From contig JAXRKP010001260.1 of assembly GCA_037039925.1 (NCBI GenBank), positions 83,088 through 147,087 of the forward strand: 64,000 nt of DNA, read 5' to 3'. Shown piece after piece: positions 37,801-44,018 of this stretch. The number at the start of each line of letters is the position of its first letter. The stretch's first letter is position 1. The notes below the pieces were generated by a model that did no database searches, was not told where the DNA came from, and saw only the letters and a program-made list of their open reading frames with translations. The position numbers and the translations under genes are program-made. Origin of the DNA: Doris montereyensis. Lineage: Eukaryota > Mollusca > Gastropoda > Nudibranchia > Dorididae.

Positions 37801-40342
37801 TTTCTTCCTTCATTTCAGTTCTCCATGTGTTATGAAAAATGCGATGAAATTGGACGCCTCATATCCTCATATCTTTCATCCTACAGTTAATTGTGAAGGG
37901 GTTTTATCAAACACTCAGAGGTCATCAGTTTGTGGTAAGAAATTGTGATAACGTCATTTTAGTTATCATGGAAATGTTCTCAAAGGAAGCAAATATCACA
38001 CATTATAGCTTGTTGAATATGTGGCAGAGTGAAAAATTTCTTATTGCTCATTAATTTTATATGTACTAGTGAGAATGATAATTATTATAATGCCCATAAT
38101 AATACTAGTCGTTAATTGTAACCATTATAATGATAATGATAATAACAATGATAATAATGATAAAGATCATAATAATGATACAGACCTTTTAGTATCCTCA
38201 AATCTCCAAACAAAAAAAGGTATATGTTGGCCGCAGGATAGTGTTTGTACTCTATTCCTTCTATTCTATTCTGGATATATAAACAAGTGACCCTTGTAGA
38301 TAAAAAAAGTTTTAACAATTTGTAGAATTTGTGGAGGTCTGATTTAACCCTTACGTTGCCACGTTCGCCAATTTGCAAACATACCGATCATGGCTGGCAG
38401 TGCCACGTTCGCCAAAAGGCGAATTATGAATTCGCCTCAATTAATGACCGAATGTCGCTCTCTCGTCATTGCCGATTTTTCACAGTGACTTCCCTTGATT
38501 CATAAGACATTCCCTTTCGCTTTGTGATTTTTTTCACCGTCAAAAAACATCGATTGACGTCTTTTTTATCGATTTTTCCAAATTTTTACCGACAACTGCA
38601 AAGTGACAGTGAGGACGACATTTATAGACATGATAGGGACTCTGAAGAGGAATTTCAATCAGATAATGAGGTTTTTGACTCTGATTTGTCAAGTGACAAT
38701 GATAGTAATAGTAGCGGAGACGATTTGAGCAATACAGATGAGGAAAGACCAGGGATAGCGAGAGGGCGTGTCCCACCAAGGCAAGAACCTGGATGGAGAT
38801 GGGAAACACTGCTCAATTTAGAAACTGAAATGCAAAGGAATGGCTCATTGACTTTGATTCTGACTCAATAGGAATAAAGAATGTAAATCTATATCCAGAT
38901 GTGGCTGATGAGGCTGAGGCTTATTTTAGACTGCTTTTCCCTGATCTCGTAAGAGCGCAAACTCTCCGTGAGCTGTAAAACAGCAAGGACCTTCACGTCC
39001 TGCCGCAGAGAATAAAGTCTCGAGCCCCTCATTACCCCTCAAATGGTAACCGATCCCAAATATCAACCTGATTGCAAAGTTTCCAAAAATCAAAATCAGA
39101 ACGCAGACAAGATTCTTCTGCCAACAATGTGTTGTTCCCTTGTGCACATATCCTTGTCATGTGATTTTTCATACAAATGATGACATTGCCCAAGCCCGTA
39201 AAGCCGTTGAACCCGAAATGGAAGGCACAAACAGAAAAAGAAAGAGATAATAAGTTACTGAATAACTGACATTCACTGACAATCAAATAAACAACTCAAG
39301 AAGCAAGTGAAAAAGCTGGGTTTTGTTTTGCAAATTGATTTATTTTTGTAGAGTGAAAGTCCATATCTTCAGTTTGTTTTCATGTTTTGTCAATCTCCTT
39401 TTCTGCTCTCTCTTTCATAGGCAAGCACACCAGCACCACCAAACCAGTCTCATAATAACAGGACATCATCTTGCATAGATTTCCACATATTCAGAGGCCA
39501 ATTATTGATTATTAGAATGTAAAAAAAATCAATAATGTGAGAATATAATTTTTTTACATATTTATCAAATATTCAAGATGGCCGCCATGGTCACATGACC
39601 TAATTTGCATATCCAACTTCTGGAATATGTAGCCCATCCACTTATATAACACACCTGCAAATTTGATCAACTTTACTCGAATAGGTTTTGAACAGGATTT
39701 TTCCCCTGAAAGTACCCGTTTTCATGAAATTTTGTCAAAACCCTTGGCAATGGGGATGATATTTGGGCCAATATAGCTTGGCAATGTAAGGGTTAAATTG
39801 TGATTACACGATTGACCTTATTTCCTTATAGTATAATTTGTTGACACATTTTAGATATATGGTATGACTCCATAGTATCATTAATCAACATTGTCAAGTA
39901 AATCTTAAGAAGAGTATTTATTAAAAGAAAATTACAAAGTAAAATTTTTTGGTCTTCTTCCATTGATTATAAATAAAATCATGCATTGCTTTTTATGTGC
40001 TGATGTAAGATAATCATCAATGGAAGCCAAAGGACAATATTTATGATGTATTTTATCAATGTAGGATTTTTAGTATAATTGAGCCAACTTAACTGTCCTG
40101 GATGTTCTGTTATTTATTTCTTTTCACGTTTATGTTCAGGAGTGGAGTCTGTACCTGTCATGACATCTCTGCAATCCAGCTCTGATGTCTTCAGCTATGT
40201 TGACAGCCTGGAGGGCAGCGTGTCGCGTTTCAACATTTCTAAACATCAGCATTTCATCGAAGCAGGACTGGATCCTGATGATTTTACTGAAACTCTACAA
40301 GGTTTAAAAGATTTGGCTCAAGCATACAAGGAACCCTCTTGA
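9337..40342 (+). CDS. MSTO1: Misato (MSTO1) gene, 5'-partial, 11 exons seen
   Basis: Misato/DML1 proteins are tubulin-related cytoplasmic factors needed for mitochondrial distribution, morphology and fusion. The spliced exons follow the animal Misato order: an N-terminal part with DVLYREGKNLKG, a KNRYLEDL segment, VWSDYLRTCLHPRSIHIL, EECDHLQ, GFKLLIDSHNAFGGVAS (family: GFQ.L.D.H.GF.GV), HTSAILAAAIDTATLL, DKDPWVSLTP, and the C-terminal VESVPVM...LDPDDFTETLQGLKDLAQAY. Exons: 9337-~9488, 13334-13406, 14475-14535, 14733-14891, 17387-17504, 26285-26419, 29878-30031, 33997-34127, 34316-34496, 35003-35104, 37819-37934 and 40140-40342 (the first has an uncertain 3' end). The N-terminal exon with the tubulin-like HWWN motif was not found. 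Roughly 25 residues expected between the first two exons are also missing, although their splice phases are compatible. Several exons carry single-base frameshifts (see findings). Identification is by remembered family motifs, not a search. Confidence 0.9.
9880..10255 (+). mobile_element. RTE-type LINE 3' end fragment (+)
   Basis: Interrupted translation gives the conserved LINE tail: LGQWKW..IGHNLRE, RHALQWNPQGQA, then a GLNKMGTKG segment. In RTE-like elements this is W.GH.LR...ALRWNPQGKRKRGRP. It ends in an AATAATGATAATAATAAG simple tail, typical of this LINE group. Stop codons show it is dead. 9,659-9,880 just upstream is unclear repeat sequence. Confidence 0.7.
10367..10882 (-). mobile_element. 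RTE-type LINE 3' fragment (-), ends at arm boundary
   Basis: The minus strand reads LLYGAETWRSNKTTKIS, CLRNSWGIHWPEIISNVEL, then PTGKRKRGQPRDIWRR and the RDKQLWG terminal segment. These are hallmarks of RTE-type LINE C termini (YGAETWR, WPD.ISN, KRKRGRP). The 5' truncation point coincides with the inner edge of the right inverted arm (10,882/10,883). It converges with the + strand tail at 9,880-10,255. Confidence 0.8.
12207..12836. mobile_element. TIR element GGGGCGTTTAGC.., right arm
   Basis: Inverted partner of 4,983-5,610 with the same 12-bp termini and the same internal LINE-like tail, here on the + strand. Confidence 0.6.
12898..13262. mobile_element. Foldback MITE, right arm
   Basis: Inverted-arm partner of 4,555-4,918 with the same GTCTTTATTGGTGGAGTTGT-type termini. 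It lies just upstream of the Misato exon at 13,334. Confidence 0.7.
13334..13406 (+). CDS. MSTO1: Misato exon (GDVTLHQ...KKNRYLEDLDQE)
   Basis: The acceptor is tgccaag and the donor is GAG|GTATGT. Read with one leading base, it encodes TGDVTLHQAQVGKKNRYLED and then LDQE. This aligns without gaps to the vertebrate Misato stretch GKLTTHKEELYPKNPYLQD. It lies in the right arm of the large inverted repeat. The left-arm antisense copy (4405-4477) differs here by substitutions and gains an in-frame stop, so the right arm looks like the functional version. Confidence 0.8.
13772..13848. repeat. (TG)n/(TA)n microsatellite, right arm
   Basis: Partner of 3,988-4,045 but with roughly ten more TA units. 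The length difference shows the two arms were not simply read as the same string. Confidence 0.95.
13855..14070 (-). mobile_element. tRNA-derived SINE (family 1), right arm
   Basis: Reverse-complement partner of the SINE at 3,770 within the large inverted repeat. It includes the B-box-like GAGTTCAAATCC and is followed on its 3' side by the (TA)n tract. Confidence 0.8.
14475..14535 (+). CDS. MSTO1: Misato exon (acidic linker)
   Basis: The acceptor is CTTCAG and the donor is ATAG|GTAATT. It encodes QNEEANETSKPETDIISENI plus one base in phase 1, joining directly to the next exon (G|GG). A tandem NAGNAG acceptor (cagcag) would allow use of 14478 instead. The linker is poorly conserved in Misato, so support comes from splice phase and from position between two clearly homologous exons. 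Confidence 0.7.
14733..14891 (+). CDS. MSTO1: Misato exon with VWSDYLR...LHPRSI motif, one frameshift
   Basis: The acceptor is TTTTGCAG and the donor is AATAA|GTGAGT. It begins GDSGLTTASNENQKVF, then loses one base in a TTT(T)GG run near 14,782. It resumes as SQYCRLDDEVKVWSDYL, RTCLHPRSIHILEDPHQPN. The second half matches the strongly conserved Misato signature VWSDFLRVHLHPRSI. The left-arm copy has TTTT at the broken site but carries a different indel nearby, so between them the arms preserve every base needed for an open frame. This points to sequencing error or independent decay. Confidence 0.88.
15094..15715. mobile_element. Non-autonomous TIR transposon (CAGTGGTCT..), right arm
   Basis: Inverted-arm partner of 2,125-2,743 with the same terminal inverted repeats. 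It contains a poly-C run near 15,622. It lies in the Misato intron between the exons at 14,733 and 17,387. Confidence 0.75.
15930..17300. repeat. Older nested foldback inside the right arm
   Basis: Mirror copy of the 520-1,910 foldback. The halves 15,930-16,335 and 16,905-17,300 are inverted and diverged relative to each other, around a GGGCGTTTAGC-type fragment at about 16,780-16,885. Confidence 0.7.
17387..17504 (+). CDS. MSTO1: Misato exon (PEQPFDVFGLGQ...EECDHLQ)
   Basis: The acceptor is GATTTTCAG and the donor is CTTCAG|GTTTGT. In frame throughout, it encodes PEQPFDVFGLGQQALASGEK, then WDRVEDKIRYFTEECDHLQ. This aligns with the vertebrate LEDRLHFYVEECDYLQ, which leads directly into the GFQ motif of the next exon. 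The phase (1 base + 39 codons) completes the AA left by the previous exon. It is the last Misato exon inside the right inverted arm. The next exon lies 8.8 kb downstream, beyond the minisatellite. Confidence 0.88.
17791..18072 (+). mobile_element. tRNA-derived SINE (family 1), full-looking copy
   Basis: The head is GTGGCCAAGCGGTTAGGC with a B-box-like GAATTTGAATCC. The body is GTGTTCTTTGGGAAAGA..GCAAATGGGTA, and the 3' part ends GGCCTTGAAGGAAC. The outer edge of the right inverted arm (17,839) falls inside this SINE. The window start cuts the matching left-arm SINE at the same point. Confidence 0.8.
18435..18562. repeat. Two-copy ~58-bp tandem duplication
   Basis: CAAATATGCCTCTT.TTTGAC and ATTATATCACC.TCAATCAG occur twice head-to-tail with only one or two differences, followed by a partial third start. 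18,073-18,434 holds nothing I recognise. Confidence 0.8.
18700..19060 (+). repeat. Dispersed repeat at the 5' flank of the minisatellite
   Basis: Matches 53,690-54,035 in a CDK7 intron. Shared blocks include TGTTGAAAA..AAGGCAAAGCA, CAGATGAATTGCGGTATC, CTCATCCCAGATAAT and TTGTTGATGGGTCTTTCAC. The minisatellite begins about 15 bp after this match ends. Confidence 0.75.
19076..25053 (+). repeat. 49-bp minisatellite array, ~120 units
   Basis: About 5.98 kb of head-to-tail 49-bp units. The consensus runs CCTATGAATCACC, TTTAAAGCATACATTC, TATCGTGATGCC, ACTGGTTG. The period was measured at clean units (for example TATGAATC at 20,121 and 20,170). Units vary at a few positions (GCC/ACC, CGTG/AGTG/CATG, GTT/CTA) and some have 1-5 bp indels. 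It lies entirely within the Misato intron between exons 17,387 and 26,285. Reading frames on both strands are short and broken. Confidence 0.97.
21690..25020 (+). repeat. 1.66-kb higher-order duplication in the minisatellite
   Basis: A run of ~34 units (about 21,690-23,355) is repeated at 23,360-25,020, with the same order of rare unit variants. Examples are GATGCCCTAGTATCC at 21,692 and 23,361, and the GATTATTATGAATC variant at 23,077 and 24,737. Offsets are 1,660-1,669 bp, close to 34 x 49. The difference between copies is mostly small indels. Confidence 0.9.
25080..26010 (+). repeat. Dispersed repeat at the 3' flank of the minisatellite
   Basis: Resembles 50,040-50,420. Shared blocks include CAGTCAGT..AATA, CAATC.TATAGCT, GATGGCCTCTC..AGGCCAAG, GAGGCCTCT and CAACCAGTGGCCC. 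The reading frame 25,790-25,972 overlaps this repeat and is not considered a gene. Confidence 0.65.
26285..26419 (+). CDS. MSTO1: Misato exon, GFKLLIDSHNAFGGVAS core
   Basis: The acceptor is TTCAACAG and the donor is GATGAA|GTATTT. It has exactly 45 codons in phase 0. It encodes GFKLLIDSHNAFGGVASTIS, TYLADEFCNKANLCFSLTP and ANPPDE. This is the Misato counterpart of the tubulin GTPase-domain-like segment (vertebrate GFQILCDLHDGFSGV). It is the clearest diagnostic exon of the gene. Confidence 0.93.
26985..29152 (-). mobile_element. Degraded hAT transposon (GTF2IRD2/ZBED-like transposase)
   Basis: Matching 13-bp ends AGGCCCTACCACA (26,985-26,997) and TGTGGTAGGGCCT (29,140-29,152). Broken minus-strand translation between ~28,770 and 28,130 gives FLVNITQHLNALNTRFHGQN, PDHLQLELIELQC, and FQDIRIIAAKMLSIFASTYF with FSVMNRT in the next frame. 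These resemble domesticated-type hAT transposases of the GTF2IRD2/ZBED/SCAND3 group (HLN.LN..LQG, and the dimerisation segment MLS.FGSTY.CE..FS.M). Frameshifts and stops make it dead. An 8-bp target duplication was not identified, so the ends are provisional. Confidence 0.65.
27121..27645 (+). mobile_element. LINE-A 3' fragment
   Basis: 3' end of the same LINE as 44,019-47,340. It carries LSTK..MAVYN.VYGPTVLHGS, RWFGHVNRMNEKRIAKSVYK and the terminal CCCACACACCAGAAGGTAGA followed by an A/G-rich tail. It appears inserted inside the hAT remnant. Confidence 0.8.
29878..30031 (+). CDS. MSTO1: Misato exon (ILNSALSLYNICNTSSLYVPLSL)
   Basis: The acceptor is TCACCAG and the donor is CATAAAG|GTAGTT. 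It encodes TVRERSSRILNSALSLYNIC, NTSSLYVPLSLASSLW and PPVTMPYLTHK. This corresponds to vertebrate Misato NIYRLLNTAFGLVHLT...SLVCPLSLGGSL...PYLHYD. It ends in phase 1. The upstream extension of this frame (29,755-29,877) is lysine-rich intronic sequence and is not counted. Confidence 0.9.
30191..30480 (+). mobile_element. tRNA-derived SINE (family 1) in Misato intron
   Basis: The head is GTGGCTGAATAGTTAGGGC with a B-box-like GAGTTTAAATCC. It has the family body (CCGACATTGTGTTCC, CGCATTTCCCC, CAAATGAGTACAAGC) and the same 3' ending as 17,791-18,072. Confidence 0.8.
31441..31699 (+). repeat. Insert of unknown repeat inside LINE-B
   Basis: Interrupts the LINE-B reverse transcriptase. It shares AACAAAGATTTTC, AAAAAGCATAGCATA, GCGTTTAGACAGTTTCACC and neighbouring words with 62,640-62,825. 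No coding potential and no clear ends. Confidence 0.6.
32092..33249 (-). mobile_element. TA-flanked non-autonomous transposon (long copy)
   Basis: 1,158 bp flanked by TA on both sides (32,090-32,091 and 33,250-33,251). It begins CAGTAGTGACCGCCTAAATG and ends CGGGCATTTAGTG. Both ends are rich in AAATG-CCCG/GGGCATTT words. The 59,619-60,399 copy lies in the opposite orientation and is shorter. TA targets and CAGTA ends suggest Tc1-mariner/pogo-mobilised elements. No transposase. It cleanly interrupts LINE-B. Confidence 0.8.
33997..34127 (+). CDS. MSTO1: Misato exon (HTSAILAAAIDTATLL), compensating frameshifts
   Basis: The acceptor is GACACAG and the donor is CGAAAG|GTAATA. The centre reads SLDYHTSAILAAAIDTATLL (family HCSAILATALDTVTV). 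The final part, in another frame, reads DPMRLYDITSTFNCQGRK. Entry phase and exit phase agree with the neighbouring exons, but the middle is shifted. One extra base near 33,999 and one missing base near 34,072 would reconcile all three parts, so this exon appears to contain two small indels. Confidence 0.85.
34316..34496 (+). CDS. MSTO1: Misato exon (LPFP...PWVSLTP), one frameshift
   Basis: The acceptor is TTTTTTCAG and the donor is CAGAAG|GTGATC. It starts VCAVNGSLPFP, then gains one base in a CCCCTGTTGAC context near 34,350. It continues VDIGKSFAQSLIQLGDKDPW and VSLTPHVKCVNSPYFQSCVI. This matches vertebrate Misato IPFPL...SLMQFGGATPWTPLS and the following FAQSVVLRG segment. Confidence 0.85.
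35003..35104 (+). CDS. MSTO1: Misato exon (AACASLDSILRLYLTETYPRS)
   Basis: The acceptor is ACCTTCAG and the donor is TTTAAA|GTGAGT. The frame that continues into the next exon reads ATEQKDAHHPLAACASLDS, then ILRLYLTETYPRSL. It corresponds to the vertebrate ALHACTTGEEILAQYL segment. Phase with the previous exon is off by one, which an extra G in the leading GGG would explain. Confidence 0.75.
35245..37095 (+). mobile_element. LINE-A copy, 5'-truncated, decayed
   Basis: Contains broken parts of the linker and reverse transcriptase (GADQVYPEMIINQRR, LLHAICQQAWKLKQVPYDWK, RNIDLEKAFDTEE), then the C-terminal zone and the CCCATATACAGGAAGGTAGA 3' end with an AAAGAAAG tail. A ~135-bp stretch is locally duplicated: AAGACCAAAGCATGCCCAAT occurs at ~35,331 and ~35,451. 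It sits in the Misato intron between exons 35,003 and 37,819. Confidence 0.85.
37819..37934 (+). CDS. MSTO1: Misato exon (SYPHIFHPTVNCEG)
   Basis: The acceptor is CATTTCAG and the donor is TGTG|GTAAGA. It encodes SPCVMKNAMKLDASYPHIFH, then PTVNCEGVLSNTQRSSVC. It parallels vertebrate Misato LTPCRVAPPYPHLFSS. Phases match on both sides (2 in, 1 out). Confidence 0.85.
38348..39792 (+). mobile_element. Internally deleted piggyBac transposon
   Basis: 1,445 bp flanked by the piggyBac target TTAA on both sides (38,344-38,347 and 39,793-39,796). The ends are CCCTTACGTTGCCA and TGGCAATGTAAGGG, terminal inverted repeats with one mismatch in 14. An acidic N-terminal transposase part is readable (DSEDDIYRHDRDSEEEF, then FDFDSIGIKNVNLYPDVADE and AYFRLLFPDLV after a frameshift). 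It is followed almost at once by the C-terminal cysteine-rich domain TRFFCQQCVVPLCTYPCHVI-FHT and EPEMEGTNRKRKR. The central catalytic (DDD) domain is absent, so it cannot move alone. Confidence 0.88.
40140..40342 (+). CDS. MSTO1: Misato terminal exon
   Basis: The acceptor is ATGTTCAG. It encodes GVESVPVMTSLQSSSDVFSY, VDSLEGSVSRFNISKHQHFI and EAGLDPDDFTETLQGLKDLA, ends QAYKEPS, then TGA at 40340-40342. This matches the vertebrate Misato C terminus (VESIPVFGALCSSSSL...[25 protein letters not shown]). An AATAAA follows about 50 bp after the stop. Confidence 0.93.
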
Positions 40343-40391
40343 TATTTCTTCTCATCAAGTGTCTTTGTTTTTTGCTACTGATTTGCTATGC

Positions 40392-40397
40392 AATAAA
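40392..40397 (+). terminator. Polyadenylation signal AATAAA after Misato
   Basis: AATAAA lies 50 bp after the Misato stop codon and is the first canonical hexamer downstream of it. The 3' UTR would therefore be very short. No transcript evidence is available here. Confidence 0.6.
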
Positions 40398-40553
40398 AAA
40401 GCCGTATTAAGTAAATTTTATAAGATGTTGTTATTTGTGTGTGAAAGATAGTGTTTTATTATGTCCCAGTAACATGTATTACAAACTTTTTTGTTGTTGT
40501 TTAAAGTATAAAAGAAACATTCAAAGCACACAAAAATACTTATTTATTATTTC

Positions 40554-40885
40554 AGTGGAACTTCTCTAATTGGAAACCTGGGGAATTAGGAAACCTGGCT
40601 AATCAGGAAGAAATCCCCGGAAATAAAAATTGTTCTTTATAAATTACCTTTCTAAATAGGAAAGGTCCTCATATAATCAGGACAATATTTCATGGGCAAT
40701 TATCAGCACCATTTTCCCCATGAGTATTTAGTCCAACTCTCACTTGTTATCCAAATTTGATTTCTCAATGTCCTATTTTGTGAATCAATAGGAATGGAGT
40801 GACTCATATATACATTTTGAGATTTCAGGCTTATTTAGTTAGAAATCTGGATTAGTATAAGGACTTCCAACTTTGTGAAATGTCT
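40554..40885. mobile_element. Pogo/Tigger-like non-autonomous fragment
   Basis: Starts CAGTGGAACTTCTCTAATTG, the typical start of pogo/Tigger-derived elements. It contains GTTATCCAAATTTGATTTC, which recurs at 57,999-58,105 (CAGTGGAACCTCTCTAAT..GTTATCCAAATTTGGTTTC). No transposase. Confidence 0.6.
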
Positions 40886-41221
40886 TCTCTTTTCAGTCTC
40901 AGGGACGCAGTTCTGTATTTTCTCCATTTTTCATTGTTTTCTTGTCATGTTTTAATTTATATATAATAATATTATTATTACTATTTATATCATCTCAGTC
41001 CCAAGATTCGACAATGTCTCACAAACCGAAGAAAGTTTTCTTGCATAGGCATACCCATGCTTACTTCAGTTTTGGGAATACATTCACTGATCACTATAAC
41101 CTTTTAAAATTTATTGTCATCCAATCCGATATTACTTCAAAACTGCAACAGACCCATGCTTGTTAAATACCCCTTGCCAGATTATACTGTATAGGCTAAA
41201 TTTAAACGTCCTACCTAAACC

Positions 41222-41485
41222 TACTGTGGTGTCAGTGATCTAATGATTGATTCTCAGATTTGAGATTGAGTGCGTGAGTTTGAATCCAATTCTTGATACG
41301 CATGGAATTTCATCTATCAGAACCAATACCTAATACATTTTCCCTCAATTTGTCGAGGTACAAATGGGTACTAGCTACAGTTGAAAATCCTTCATAGACC
41401 AACTTACTGTCCAGAGGGTGACTTTGTATTGTCTGATTGACTTAACACCACAAACACCAGGATAAATGGACCTCTAGGCCTGATA
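41222..41485 (+). mobile_element. Diverged tRNA-derived SINE (family 1)
   Basis: Degenerate copy in the Misato-CDK7 intergenic region. It has GTGGTGTCAGTGATCTAATG, a B-box-like GAGTTTGAATCC, ACAAATGGGTACTAGC and a 3' part ACCAGGATAAATGGACC..GGCCTG. Confidence 0.65.
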
Positions 41486-42218
41486 TGAGAAAGCTATTCT
41501 ATGGAAAACTAAAAAGAAATGAATCTATGTGGCAAGGAAACAAGTATGCAACTGGACAACATAAAAAAGAGAAACACTTGAAAAAAACAAAAAGAAAGAA
41601 ATTTTCAAGTTTCCAGAACAAACGATTTATTTCCTTCATAAGCACTCTCAACAATTTGGCACTTAGGCAAAACATTTAAACCTAAACTACATGTACATTA
41701 AAAGACATAAAAAAAACAACAACACCATATATACCAATTTGGGTTAGACAAGTAATTTAAGAATGCTAATGATGATTTCAGTATTATATTCATTGAAATT
41801 TTTCCCTGTCCACCTGGATTGGATCTGCGTGTGAATTAAGAGTTTATATCCCAACTCACCCTTATTATACGTTCAGGCTGAATTAAGGCAAGTAGTAAAA
41901 TGAAATGCATGTCAAAGAGCAGATAGAGCGGAACCTACCAGGAGCTCCGCCAACTACACACACTAGTTTGTTTCATTGAGATTTCTTGCCCACCATGATA
42001 ATGCAAGGATCTCAAGGTAAATTCAGAGGAAAAAACGAGATGGAAAAAAACCAGAGTGAAAGGAAATTATAGATAGCATACACTATCTATATTTACATTA
42101 TAATGAGATAAAACAACAAGTGGTTAACATCAATGTTTCCTCTAAACTTTTTTTCTAGTATGAATGCATACATTTTGGCATTATTGATCCACCTATCTGG
42201 ACCAGGGCAATGCGATTT

Positions 42219-42220
42219 AC

Positions 42221-42251
<31 letters not shown>

Positions 42252-42255
42252 AAAA
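42219..42255. repeat. Poly-C / poly-A tract
   Basis: About 20 C followed by 13 A. Length is unlikely to be exact in an assembly. 42,650-43,530 has no recognised feature. Confidence 0.9.
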
Positions 42256-42539
42256 TCAAGAAAATTGTTCAATTGTTCAACTTGTCAAGAGATCTTTCAC
42301 CATTGCTCTCACAGTGTCATAGGGGTGGTTGTTGGGCTTTGACTATTTTCCTCCATCCACAGCCTTGTGTATGTCTTCAAATGAGGCAAAATGGATGATG
42401 CCCTTTCTGTTACAGGATAGTTTTCTATCCAATGATGGTGACAGACTTTCAGAGGGAGAACAGTTTTTTCTGCATGTAATGAGACAAACAAAACTATAAT
42501 AACTGATATGTTGTGTGTATATAATACAATATATACATG

Positions 42540-42540
<1 letters not shown>

Positions 42541-42630
<90 letters not shown>

Positions 42631-42640
42631 ATATATATAT
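42541..42640. repeat. (TA)n(TG)n compound microsatellite
   Basis: Roughly 28 TA units, then about 13 TG units, then TATA again. The long frames reported over it (minus strand, 42,309-42,728) are repeats of Ile-Tyr/His-Thr and not a gene. Confidence 0.95.
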
Positions 42641-43532
42641 ACATGTATGACATAAGCAGTGTCGATGCAAGAAAACAACTGTGAAGATGCAATAAGCCAG
42701 TATCACTATTATTCATGAAACGTTTCAATAATAAATAAATGATATTACAATTACAACACGAAGGAAGAAAATTAATGGTTGTCTTGATCGGGTAAAACTT
42801 ACGTGTTTCTGCTTTATAGTTTTCCTTCGTGCAGGAGAATCCTTAAAGAGCCGGTATAGAGACATGTGAAAGCATCAAATGCCCATCCTCTGGCTTCAGC
42901 TTCAGCACGAAATACATTATGCACTATATGCAAAACCATATCTGCCAACATTCAACAATATTCGACCACAGTCCAAGGACAGGGTGTTTCTGCGAATACC
43001 GGAAAGTGCCCTATTGACACGAAGGCCATCTATTGACAGCTGTAAAAACATGTACCACCTATCATATGCACTCCATTAGGAGTAAAATATATATTATAAT
43101 GTGAAAAAACCCAAATGGTAAATAACAGTGGCAATGTATAAAATAGTAGATAAACATTAAAATGAATTTATACTTCCTTACATTCCTCATTTCAGTAGGA
43201 CCAAAAATCATTACTTAATTAGTAATATAATGAAAATGGAATTTAATAAAACAGTAAACACCTAACAACATTGTTTAAAAACAAATCTAGAGCAAAGATA
43301 CCGAAGAAAATGAAAGGATGAAACATTGAAAACAATCTGATAATCTGGCAATTATAAAATATGAAAATAGCAATGTTCATGTTACATTAGTGGCAGGTTC
43401 ATGTTACATTAGTGGTAGGTTAACATAAGATTACACTACGCATGAAAAAAACCCCAACTGCATACCTTTAATCCGTCCCAGAAACGGACATGAACGTCCA
43501 TCTGTTTGTGAAACTCTTTGTTCAGGCTTTCG

Positions 43533-43991
43533 TCAAACAAGGGAATACCATGTTGGCTTATTGATGGCCTCTCTCAACATGGCTTTGAAATGACATGTGA
43601 TATTGTCTTCAGACAGGTAATGGAACTTGGTCTCCCCCAGTGACATGTTGGAAATGTCCGCATTATTGGGAAACACACGAGCTGTAGATATTAAGATGAC
43701 AGAAGAACCGGTCATACTCCAAGAAATCGGGCAAAATACTACGCTTTTGATAGGAAAGTTTGCCTTCGAAACTATATTATTTGTATCAATTAAACATGAT
43801 ATTAACATTCTGTTTTTTAAAAAACTGTAAACGAAGTCCACTTCAACACTAAATGAGGATGATAATATAGAAATGCAGTAATTCAATCTCAACTTTACTA
43901 TTTGCACAAGGTCTTCACAATTGTGGTCGGAGTAGGAATAATGTGACTTTACGGTCCATAATATCCCGTCTCGGTGCCTCCTTGTCATCAA
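43533..43991 (-). other. Open frame of 152 codons, unassigned
   Basis: The longest non-repetitive open frame in the window that I cannot tie to a transposon. It starts at ATG 43,991 with MTRRHRDGILWTVKSHYS and ends SLV at a TGA. Composition is ordinary for protein (mixed hydrophobic and polar, cysteines spaced), with no signal peptide or motif I recognise. It stops just short of the 3' end of the LINE-A copy at 44,019. It could be an exon, a decayed element, or chance. Confidence 0.3.
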
Positions 43992-44018
43992 CGGCCGGTT
44001 GCATCCTACAGTTCTTCC

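Noticed and set aside
42309..42728. 139-codon minus-strand frame with Ile-Tyr and His-Thr runs
   Set aside because: Generated by the (TA)n(TG)n tract; the flanking residues show no protein-like conservation.
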